NCBI GenBank assembly: GCA_002423285.1
Contig: DIVF01000009.1
Location: 1-31,629, forward strand
From: Micavibrio sp. UBA6139
GTDB lineage: Bacteria > Pseudomonadota > Alphaproteobacteria > Micavibrionales > Micavibrionaceae
Length of the DNA: 31,629 bases
Direction of reading: 5' to 3'
Positions 7,820 to 14,862 of this stretch are shown here, piece by piece. Numbering within the stretch: position 1 is the first letter of the stretch; each line of letters opens with the position of its first letter. The notes beneath the pieces are model-generated. The model was not told where the DNA came from, searched no databases, and saw only the letters and a list, made by a program, of their open reading frames with translations. Both the position numbers and the translations under genes were made by a program.

Positions 7820-8631
7820 GGTTTTAATCCCCTTGGACCCATTGGTTGAAATTGCAAGCCTGTGGCCAGACCGTGATCGATCAAGGCCATTGTTTCGTCA
7901 TAAATTTCTTCCTGGTCGTGCGCCAGAATGATATGGGCGCTATCCGTCTGTTGCAGCCATGCATCCTGATCCATCTTTGCCTTCAGATCATCGATGGTTT
8001 TCCATGGCCATTTGCCCTTGTGCCGGGCAGTCAGCATCCAATCCGATGTCGAATAGGTGAACATCGCATCAATCGCCTGCGCCATTTCGGTGCCGACATA
8101 CCATGGGAAGGTGACGCCGTTAAAGGCCGGGGTCACGAACCCTTCCTTCTTTAACCAACCCTGCAAGGCGCTGCATTTATCACGCGCGGCCTGATCGGGC
8201 GGGTCGAGTTTCACATTCAAACCATCGGCAAACATGCGGATAATCAAATCACGCTGGGAATCGGGCACGGCATCATAATCAATGATCCATCCGCCCATGC
8301 CACGGTCCATATGCGGGAATCTAAACAGTTTCGGATCACCTGAAACCCCCGCCGCCTGATAGGCGCGGTCGATAATGTCTTGAGTGCGTTTAATCTCAGC
8401 CGTGAATGCGTCAAATGTGACGGTGCTGGAGCGTGGGTGAGAATAGGAATGATTGGCCAGAACGTAACCCTTTTTGATGGCGCGAACGGCGCTGTCAAAA
8501 TGCTGGTCCAGACGGTCGCCACGGCAGAAGAATACGGCGGGAACATTGCGCTGTGCCAGACCATCCACCATGTCATCCATTCGGGGGGACGGTGAATCGT
8601 CAATGGTCAGGTAAGCGTTCCGTTTGCTCAT
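7816..8631 (-). CDS. Polysaccharide deacetylase (CE4/NodB-fold)
   Basis: A 271-residue CE4-type deacetylase, a metal-dependent enzyme class that removes acetyl groups from GlcNAc or MurNAc polymers. Visible motifs are TIDDSP (9-14, catalytic and metal Asp), NHSYSH (60-65, two metal histidines), FRFPHMD (103-109, Arg/Pro groove motif) and ILAHD (235-239, catalytic His). All five CE4 motifs are therefore at least partly kept. No signal peptide is seen, unusual for an enzyme acting on cell wall but common in sugar-deacetylase relatives. It overlaps glucokinase upstream and the SAM-hydrolase-like gene downstream by ATGA, so translation is probably coupled. GGAG lies eight bases before the ATG. 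Substrate is unknown. Confidence 0.87.
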   Translation of the reverse strand: MSKRNAYLTIDDSPSPRMDDMVDGLAQRNVPAVFFCRGDRLDQHFDSAVRAIKKGYVLANHSYSHPRSSTVTFDAFTAEIKRTQDIIDRAYQAAGVSGDPKLFRFPHMDRGMGGWIIDYDAVPDSQRDLIIRMFADGLNVKLDPPDQAARDKCSALQGWLKKEGFVTPAFNGVTFPWYVGTEMAQAIDAMFTYSTSDWMLTARHKGKWPWKTIDDLKAKMDQDAWLQQTDSAHIILAHDQEEIYDETMALIDHGLATGLQFQPMGPRGLKP

Positions 8632-9596
8632 GAATCTTGCTCCATCATCACCTGCAACCCGCGCAGGGCGATATAGGGATCAAGTACCAGATGCACAGGG
8701 CATTGGTCCAGTGATCTTTTCACACTCGCCACCGGATTGAGGGTCATAAACCCAAGGAAAGTATCAGCATCAAATAAATGCCGGGTGCGCAAATGATGCA
8801 AAACCCCGCCATCCAGATAAAGCCCACCATAGGCATTGCCCGTCACCACAACCAGATGGGCAAACAGCCCCAAAAATTCATGGAACAGGCGCAAGGTTTC
8901 GCGCACCGCCGGGTCCTGCGGGTTATCCAGCATATTGGCCGGGGTGGTATGCACCGGATCATAACCATAGGCATCGCAGACCGCGTTATAGAGCAACGGC
9001 AAACCGCGCCCGGAACAGAAATTTTCAGGAATGACGGTATGCCCGTCGCCCTTGTTCCGGCGAACCAGCTCCGCCATTAAAAAATGCTCATCACTCAAGA
9101 CGGGGGCCAGCATATGACCGCCATGGGTCAATTGCACATGAACACCGCCCTTGGCCAGCGGCAGGATATATGCCAGACCCAAACCTGTGCCCGGCCCCAA
9201 AATGGCCCGGGGCAACATTTCCGTTTCATCTTCCCGCCCGGAACGAATAGTTTGCAAGCCTTGCTCATCCAACGCCGCGACACCCCAGGCGGAGGCACTG
9301 AAATCATTGACCGTGCACTCCACACTCCATCCGTGATCGTTCATCGCCGCCGGATCAATCACCAGATGGGGGTTATTGCCAAAATGATAAATGCCGTTGC
9401 CGTCATTATTCGCGGCGCAGGAAATGGCTACGGAGCACGGCTCCGCCGCCAGCCCTGTTTCGGCGAGATAGTGCAATAAGGCCGCCTCAACACTGGCGAA
9501 ACCAGCCACTTCGAATTTCTGCGGCGACAGGATTTTTCCATCCTGTAACAAGCCTGCGCGGATATGGGTGCCGCCAATGTCACATAAAATACGCAT
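8628..9596 (-). CDS. glk: Glucokinase
   Basis: ATP-dependent glucose kinase of the bacterial Glk family (322 residues, typical about 320), feeding glucose into glycolysis or the Entner-Doudoroff route in the cytoplasm. Visible are CDIGGTHIRAGL near the N-terminus (phosphate 1), VNDFSASAWGVAAL (glucose-contact ND), LGPGTGLG (phosphate 2), THGGHM with the GGH element and GGLYLDGGV near the C-terminus. The ATG at 9596 shares one base with the TGA of the upstream exporter gene (TGATG), and a TTG three bases earlier would give a four-base overlap. Its position downstream of a PQQ-type sugar dehydrogenase in the same operon fits glucose use by two routes. Confidence 0.9.
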   Translation of the reverse strand: MRILCDIGGTHIRAGLLQDGKILSPQKFEVAGFASVEAALLHYLAETGLAAEPCSVAISCAANNDGNGIYHFGNNPHLVIDPAAMNDHGWSVECTVNDFSASAWGVAALDEQGLQTIRSGREDETEMLPRAILGPGTGLGLAYILPLAKGGVHVQLTHGGHMLAPVLSDEHFLMAELVRRNKGDGHTVIPENFCSGRGLPLLYNAVCDAYGYDPVHTTPANMLDNPQDPAVRETLRLFHEFLGLFAHLVVVTGNAYGGLYLDGGVLHHLRTRHLFDADTFLGFMTLNPVASVKRSLDQCPVHLVLDPYIALRGLQVMMEQDS

Positions 9597-10540
9597 CAAT
9601 GATGAATCCCCGGTACACGGTGACGATGATCTTCCGGTTCGCCCAACGGATCGACATGAATCATGATTTCTGCATTGGGGAAGGATTGCAGCAAGACACG
9701 CTCCACATCCACCGCAATGCCGTGCGCCACCGATAAGGTCAGATCAGAATCAACTTCGATATCAAAAGATACGTTGATATGCATACCAACCGTGCGCGTG
9801 CGCAAATCATGCATCCCGTGAACGCGGGCATCGGACAGAACCAGCGCTGAAATTTTCTCGCGCGTCTCTTTTGGCAATTCGCGGTCCAGCAACATATCAA
9901 TGCCGCCTTTGCTGATGCCTAAAACCATGCGCGCCATCCACGCCGCCACGCCCAGCGCAAACAGGGAATCAATCCAGACAGGGGCCCCAAACATCTGTAA
10001 GAGCAGGGCAATAATCACACCGGCATTGACGTAAATATCAGAGGAATAATGCGCACTATCGGCCTCTACCGCCAGTGACGGTGCGCGGCGCATGACATAT
10101 TTTTGATAGGCCACCAGCACCATTGAAAGAACAATCGAGATCGCCATCACGACAATGCCGAGCCCATAAGCGCCAACCTCTTGCGGGTTGGCTAAGCGGC
10201 TGATTGCCTCTAATGCCAAAAACACGGCAGACCCACCGATAAAGGCCGCCTGCACCAACGCCGCCAGCCCTTCAATTTTTCCATGGCCGTGACGATGATT
10301 TTTATCAGCCGGTTTTAAAGATTCACGGATCGCCAGAAAATTGATGGCAGAGACAACACCATCCATGATCGAATCCAATAAAGACGCCAAAAGCCCGGCA
10401 GACCCGCTGAACACAAACGCAATCGCTTTGATTACAATCAAAACACTGACCGTGGCAATCGACGCGTACCCCGCCCGCAGGGCAAAGCTGGGTTGAAATT
10501 CCGACGGTGAAGAATCCTGCTGTTTCATGACGGAAAGCAT
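9596..10540 (-). CDS. Cation diffusion facilitator (FieF-like divalent metal exporter)
   Basis: Inner-membrane metal/proton antiporter of the CDF family (about 314 residues). Seen are six probable membrane segments, SLLDSIMDG in helix 2 and AHYSSD in helix 5, giving the Asp-Asp-His-Asp site that binds Zn2+, Cd2+ or Fe2+ in FieF. HRHGHGKIEGLAAL follows helix 2, and a C-terminal cytoplasmic domain of about 90 residues ends in a His-rich tail. The start is uncertain: an in-frame TTG (10597) and ATGs at 10576, 10540 and 10528 are possible. I chose 10540 because a GAGG lies upstream of it. Its stop overlaps the glucokinase start. Metal specificity cannot be fixed from sequence alone. Confidence 0.88.
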   Translation of the reverse strand: MLSVMKQQDSSPSEFQPSFALRAGYASIATVSVLIVIKAIAFVFSGSAGLLASLLDSIMDGVVSAINFLAIRESLKPADKNHRHGHGKIEGLAALVQAAFIGGSAVFLALEAISRLANPQEVGAYGLGIVVMAISIVLSMVLVAYQKYVMRRAPSLAVEADSAHYSSDIYVNAGVIIALLLQMFGAPVWIDSLFALGVAAWMARMVLGISKGGIDMLLDRELPKETREKISALVLSDARVHGMHDLRTRTVGMHINVSFDIEVDSDLTLSVAHGIAVDVERVLLQSFPNAEIMIHVDPLGEPEDHRHRVPGIHH

Positions 10541-10630
10541 GCCATGGCCGACCTCATCTGGCGAGTCGCTTTTCATCGGTTTTGCGTGACATAACAAGGT
10601 TTAACGCCCGCAGACGATAGATCGCTCAGC

Positions 10631-11752
10631 CTACAAGGGCTGAAGCCTCAAAAGTTCTCCATCTGGCTCATCGGTGATGACATATAAAAATCCATCGGGG
10701 CCCTGACGAACATCGCGGATGCGGTCTTTGCGGTCGATCAGCAATTCTTCTTGCTCGACCACTTTAGTCCCATCAAATTTGATCCGGCGCAGATGTTGTT
10801 TGGCCAGTGCCCCAACAAACAAATCACCCTGCCATTGCGGGAATTTATCGCCGGTATAAAACGCCATGCCGCTTGGCGCGATAGATGGGGTCCATTGCAA
10901 AATAGGATCTTCCATGCCGGGGGCCGATGTCTTGTCGGAAATTTTTGTGCCCCAGTAATTGATACCAAACGTAACCACGGGCCAGCCATAATTGGCGCCG
11001 GGTTTTAAGATATTGATTTCATCGCCACCCTTTGGCCCGTGTTCATGCGCCCAGATGGCCCCCGTTTCAGGATTGAGGGCAATGCCCTGCACGTTGCGGT
11101 GGCCGTAGCTGTAAATACCCTTCAGTGATTTTTCATCACCAACAAAGGGATTATCCTTTGGCACACGGCCATCGGGCATAATGCGGATGATGGTGCCGAA
11201 ATGGGTCGTGGTATTTTGCGCCTCTTTAGCATGGTCGAAACGCTCGCCCAGCGTGATGAACAGCGTCCCATCCGGTGCAAACAGCAAGCGACTGCCCCAA
11301 TGGTTTCCGCCCTCAACCTTTGGCTGGGCACGGAAGATCACTTCGATCTGACTGAGCATATTCTGGCGTAAGTGTAATCTGGCGCGGGCAACTTCGGTGT
11401 TGGCGTTTTCGTCTTTATCGGCAGCGGCATAGGAAAAATAAATCCACCCGCCATCCTTAAATTGTGGTTCCAGCGTGATGTCCAGCAAACCACCCTGCCC
11501 CTCATTATAAACCGGCGGCACGCCGGTAATTTCAGTCTTGGTGCCCGTCGCATCAATGCGCCATAATTTGCCGTGGCGTTCCGTCACCAGATAATCGCCA
11601 TTCGGCAAAAACGCCAGCGACCATGGATGATTCAAATCCTTGGCAACACTGACCACCTGAAATGCTGGCGTAGTTTCGGCCCCGGCCTCTTCCTGACCAC
11701 AGGCGGTCAGAAGAACCAAAGACAACAGCACGGCAAAGATGTGACTTGGCAT
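10631..11752 (-). CDS. PQQ-type aldose sugar dehydrogenase, lipoprotein (Asd/YliI-like)
   Basis: A 373-residue glucose/sorbosone dehydrogenase-family beta-propeller, expected to oxidise aldoses in the periplasm using PQQ. The N-terminus is a lipoprotein signal, hydrophobic up to LTAC (lipobox, Cys18), so it is probably membrane-anchored. Family segments seen are HPWSLAFLPNGDYLVTER, GGLLDITLEP, GGNHWGSRLLFAPDGTLFIT, GHRNVQGIALNP, EHGPKGGDEIN, GANYGWP and APSGMAFYTG, which include the His/Asp region of the active site and the calcium/PQQ contacts of this family. AGGGG precedes the ATG. The exporter gene follows within about 35-90 bases, so this is probably the first gene of the operon ending with the SAM-hydrolase-like gene. 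No PQQ synthesis genes are in the window. Confidence 0.88.
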   Translation of the reverse strand: MPSHIFAVLLSLVLLTACGQEEAGAETTPAFQVVSVAKDLNHPWSLAFLPNGDYLVTERHGKLWRIDATGTKTEITGVPPVYNEGQGGLLDITLEPQFKDGGWIYFSYAAADKDENANTEVARARLHLRQNMLSQIEVIFRAQPKVEGGNHWGSRLLFAPDGTLFITLGERFDHAKEAQNTTTHFGTIIRIMPDGRVPKDNPFVGDEKSLKGIYSYGHRNVQGIALNPETGAIWAHEHGPKGGDEINILKPGANYGWPVVTFGINYWGTKISDKTSAPGMEDPILQWTPSIAPSGMAFYTGDKFPQWQGDLFVGALAKQHLRRIKFDGTKVVEQEELLIDRKDRIRDVRQGPDGFLYVITDEPDGELLRLQPL

Positions 11753-11850
11753 AAAAATGGACCCCTTTGATTTCCCGCTTAGAAACCTAAGCCCACTCTC
11801 CGAAAATTCAATCCTTAACCCTTCAATTCATTGGAGATTTTCCAAAAACC

Positions 11851-11889
11851 CCATGAAAAAACCCGGCCAAAAGCCGGGTTTTTTCATGG
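11851..11889 (-). terminator. Rho-independent terminator of tRNA-Tyr
   Basis: A long perfect inverted repeat: CCATGAAAAAACCCGGC (11851-11867) pairs with its complement (11873-11889) around a CAAAA loop. On the minus strand the GC stem is followed by TTTTTT. It begins six bases beyond the tRNA-Tyr CCA end. The symmetry makes it functional in either direction, and it also shields the sugar dehydrogenase gene from upstream transcription. Confidence 0.9.
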
Positions 11890-11894
11890 GAAAA

Positions 11895-11980
11895 TGGTGG
11901 AAGGGACAGGATTTGAACCTGTGTACTCGTGAGAGGCCAGATTTACAGTCTGGTGCCATTAACCGCTCGGCCACCCTTCC
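11895..11980 (-). tRNA. tRNA-Tyr (anticodon GTA)
   Basis: The minus strand begins GGAAGGG and ends CCCTTCC plus an A discriminator and an encoded CCA. The anticodon stem CCAGA/TCTGG holds the loop CTGTAAA with anticodon GTA. A long variable arm (CCTCTCACGAG region) marks it as a class II tRNA, as bacterial tRNA-Tyr are. The T-arm has GGTTCAAATCC. Length is 86 bases with CCA. Confidence 0.96.
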
Positions 11981-12037
11981 ACACAACATTTTCAGATATG
12001 CTAAAAAGAGAATTTTACTCGCTCTGTCAAGTGTGCG

Positions 12038-13276
12038 ATGACTATTCTTATGAAACATACAGGAAAACCACCAAAAAATTCTTCAAACCGCACCCCCATT
12101 CGGGCCAAATCGGCCAGTAAGGGCAAGGCTGGCGGCCCCAAAACGGCACCCAAATCGGGTTCCGGGCCAAAGGGCGCCCCGCGCGGTGAAGAACGTACCG
12201 GCCGCCATACCGCCCAGCGCGAAGCCCGCAAGGACACCCGCCCGGCCAAAGCTGGTACAAAAGCGGGCGTAAAATCCGGGGCCAAAGGCCAAGGCCGGGG
12301 TGAAGAGTCCCGTTCGGAATTCCGTCCCAAGGACCAGACAAAACCAAGATCAGGTGCTCGCACAGAAGCACCACGCGGGACGTCCCGTGGTGAGCCCCGC
12401 GCAGAACGCGGTTCGTTCGATAAAAAACCGCACCAAGGCAAATCACCAGACTATAAACCACGCGAAGTGCGCTTTGAAAAACCACGAGGTGACAAACCCA
12501 TTCGTGAGCCAAGAGCCCCGCGTGAACCACGCCAGAGTTTGGGTCCACGCGCCAACATGTTTGGCCTGCACGCTGTGCGCGAAGCATGGTTAAACCCAAA
12601 GCGTTATATCCACGCGCTGTATTTAAGCGAAAGCACCGAGGCAACCTTTGCGCCCGTGCTTGAACTGGCGATCTCACGCGGCCTTGAACGCCCGGAACCA
12701 CGTGTCATTGCCAAGGATGATTTCGAACGCCTGCTGGGCCGCGATGCGGTTCACCAAGGGATTGCGTTATCCGCAGCCCCACTGGAAGAAACCTTCATCC
12801 AGGACATCCTGTCGATTGGCGCTAACAAAGAACGCTCCGTCATTCTGATTCTGGATCAAGTCACCGACCCGCATAATGTTGGCGCGATTTTGCGTTCCGC
12901 TTGTGCGTTCGGAGCCGACGGGGTTGTCATGCAACGCCGCCATGCGCCCGAGATCGAAGGCGTTCTGGCCAAAACCGCCAGCGGTGCCGCCGATCATATT
13001 CCGGTCGCTTATGAAACCAATTTATCGCGCACACTGGAAACACTGAAAGAAGCTGGCTATGTCGCCATCGGTCTGGATGAACATGCCGATCAAACCTTGG
13101 CGGAAATCGACATTCCGCAAAAGAGTGTTCTGGTTTTAGGGGCCGAAGGGGATGGGATGCGCCGTTTGATTCGCGAGCATTGCGATGCTCTGATCACTCT
13201 GCCAACCAAGAAACCCATTAACAGCCTGAACGTGTCCAACGCAGCGGCTGTGGCACTTTATGCCCTGCTGAATTAA
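12038..13276 (+). CDS. rlmB: 23S rRNA 2'-O-methyltransferase, SpoU/TrmH family (RlmB-like), with long basic tail
   Basis: SpoU-family RNA ribose methyltransferase; RlmB methylates G2251 of 23S rRNA. The catalytic half (from about residue 174) opens with the substrate-binding segment NMFGLHAVREA. It contains motif 1 DQVTDPHNVGAILRSA (273-288), motif 2 VLGAEGDGM (about 366-374) and motif 3 NSLNVSNAAAVALY (395-408) of the SAM-binding trefoil knot. The first ~170 residues are extremely rich in Lys, Arg, Pro and Gly with no fold apparent, and nearly double the usual length of about 245. The start is either ATG 12038 or ATG 12050; neither has a strong ribosome site. RlmB rather than TrmH is preferred because of the N-terminal substrate domain. 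Confidence 0.85.
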   Translation: MTILMKHTGKPPKNSSNRTPIRAKSASKGKAGGPKTAPKSGSGPKGAPRGEERTGRHTAQREARKDTRPAKAGTKAGVKSGAKGQGRGEESRSEFRPKDQTKPRSGARTEAPRGTSRGEPRAERGSFDKKPHQGKSPDYKPREVRFEKPRGDKPIREPRAPREPRQSLGPRANMFGLHAVREAWLNPKRYIHALYLSESTEATFAPVLELAISRGLERPEPRVIAKDDFERLLGRDAVHQGIALSAAPLEETFIQDILSIGANKERSVILILDQVTDPHNVGAILRSACAFGADGVVMQRRHAPEIEGVLAKTASGAADHIPVAYETNLSRTLETLKEAGYVAIGLDEHADQTLAEIDIPQKSVLVLGAEGDGMRRLIREHCDALITLPTKKPINSLNVSNAAAVALYALLN

Positions 13277-13317
13277 AGACACCCAGGCCAAAAGCACAAC
13301 CTTTAGTGGAAATTTAA

Positions 13318-13366
13318 CCCCGAACAGAGTAGATTCTTAGTTATTGAATCGATCTTCTGTTCGGGG
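13318..13366 (+). promoter_or_regulatory. Long hairpin covering the ribosome site of the GumN-like gene
   Basis: CCCCGAACAGA (13318-13328) pairs perfectly with TCTGTTCGGGG (13356-13366). Inside, GATTC (13332-13336) can pair with GAATC (13346-13350). The right arm contains the only G-rich stretch (CGGGGG) before the ATG at 13375, and GTTTT follows. It could be the terminator of the rRNA methyltransferase gene, a translation-controlling hairpin, or both. Confidence 0.6.
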
Positions 13367-13374
13367 GTTTTCTG

Positions 13375-14817
13375 ATGTGCCGTTTGCGTTCTGCTCTTTT
13401 TCTGTCGGCCCTGATGATGGCCGCACCCCTCACCGCACAGGCCGAGGTCAACAAAAACTACCCCCCGCAACCGGCCATGTATGTTATTCGCGATGCGGAT
13501 TCGACACTGCATCTTTACGGCAGCGCCCATGCGATTCAACCCGGTGTCGCGTGGCGCACGGATGCGTTTAATTATGCACTCGGCCACGCTGATGAGATCT
13601 GGCTGGAATCATCCAATTCCGACATGGCCAACCCGGCGATGATCAATAAAATCAAACAATCCGGTGTTGATACGCTGCATAGCCTGCCCGAACGCCTGAG
13701 CAAGGATGAATATGAACGTCTGGATGATGTCGCAGATCGTTTGGGTGTTCAGCTCAGCAGTTTCGATCATTTCCGCCCATGGGTTCTGGCGATGATGCTA
13801 CCCGCCCTGCATCACAGCAAGAATATAAAAAATGGCAAACAAGACTCCATCCCGATGAACCCCGGCGTTGAAGACATCGTTGAAACCATGGGGCTCGGCA
13901 CGCCAATTAAATCAATTGAGAATGTTGAAAAACATATGCTGCTATTCTCCCTGCTTTCAGAACAGGATGAAAAGGCCTATTTGCTGAATACATTAGATGA
14001 AATCGAAACGGCACAATCCGACAAGGAAGAGTTGAATAAAATTACCGAGGCCTGGCGCAAAGGCGATGTTGAACTGATGTACCAGATGGGTGTTGAGGAG
14101 ATGAAAAAGCCCACACCCGGGCTTTACGATACGCTGATGAGCAAGCGTAATCACGAAATGGCAACCAATATCATACGCGAATTAAAGGGGTCCGGGAAAG
14201 ACATGGTCATTGTCGGGGCCGGGCATTTAGGCGGGCCGGATGGCGTTGTTGCCCTGTTGCAAAAGGCGGGATATACGCCAGAACGCGTGTACGACACAAA
14301 AGAACCCGTCCCATCAACGACCAATCGCTATATAGACCGCCCGCATTATCGCCATTTAGAAGCCGCTCCCAAAAAGGTACTGATGCGCTTGCGTGCCGAA
14401 CCCAATGGGAATGCAGATATTGTTATGCTGAACATCTATGTGCCGTTGGCAATCAACGGGTGCGCGGAGATTTCACCGCTGCAATATTATATTCAAAATG
14501 GTGAAGATGCCTATGACATCGTTACCAGCGGCTTTACCATCACACATCACCCGCAGCGAAATGCGCAAACCTGCGGCGCGGCAACCAAAACTGTCTCCGT
14601 TGATATCCCCTTGCGCCTATCGCATATGAAAGAACGCGGAATCGATAAATTGCGCCTGTGGTGGCAGAACGGCATTGATACCTATGGTCTGGAATTAAAC
14701 GACACGGAAATCACCATGACCCCGCCCGAAAGGCCCATGTATTATAACGTGGCAGGGAATGAGCCCGTGACCTTTAAGCTGAGCGCAAAAGATACGGAAA
14801 AAGCCCCAAAACAATAG
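13375..14817 (+). CDS. Secreted GumN/TraB-family protein with extra C-terminal domain
   Basis: A 480-residue exported protein. A Sec signal peptide (MCRLRSALFLSALMMAAP, cleavage probably after AQA at 23) is followed by the GumN/TraB (TIKI-like) domain. Its hallmark pieces are LYGSAH (47-52), a family Glu strand (IWLESS), RNHEM (258-262) and VGAGH (280-284) followed by GPDGVVALLQKAGY. In animal TIKI these GxxH motifs bind metal and cleave protein N-termini; bacterial function is unknown. The domain normally ends near residue 310. Here another 170 residues follow with two cysteines and beta-rich character that I do not recognise. A hairpin overlaps the ribosome site. polA follows 45 bases later on the same strand. 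Family firm, activity not established. Confidence 0.85.
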   Translation: MCRLRSALFLSALMMAAPLTAQAEVNKNYPPQPAMYVIRDADSTLHLYGSAHAIQPGVAWRTDAFNYALGHADEIWLESSNSDMANPAMINKIKQSGVDTLHSLPERLSKDEYERLDDVADRLGVQLSSFDHFRPWVLAMMLPALHHSKNIKNGKQDSIPMNPGVEDIVETMGLGTPIKSIENVEKHMLLFSLLSEQDEKAYLLNTLDEIETAQSDKEELNKITEAWRKGDVELMYQMGVEEMKKPTPGLYDTLMSKRNHEMATNIIRELKGSGKDMVIVGAGHLGGPDGVVALLQKAGYTPERVYDTKEPVPSTTNRYIDRPHYRHLEAAPKKVLMRLRAEPNGNADIVMLNIYVPLAINGCAEISPLQYYIQNGEDAYDIVTSGFTITHHPQRNAQTCGAATKTVSVDIPLRLSHMKERGIDKLRLWWQNGIDTYGLELNDTEITMTPPERPMYYNVAGNEPVTFKLSAKDTEKAPKQ

Positions 14818-14862
14818 AACTGGGCACTGGACATCGCCGCCCGTCCGCGCCATGGTACGCCC

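Noticed and set aside
12048..12701. Minus-strand open frame of 217 codons.
   Set aside because: It mirrors the Lys/Arg/Pro/Gly-rich tail of the RlmB-like gene, whose biased codons keep the opposite frames open.
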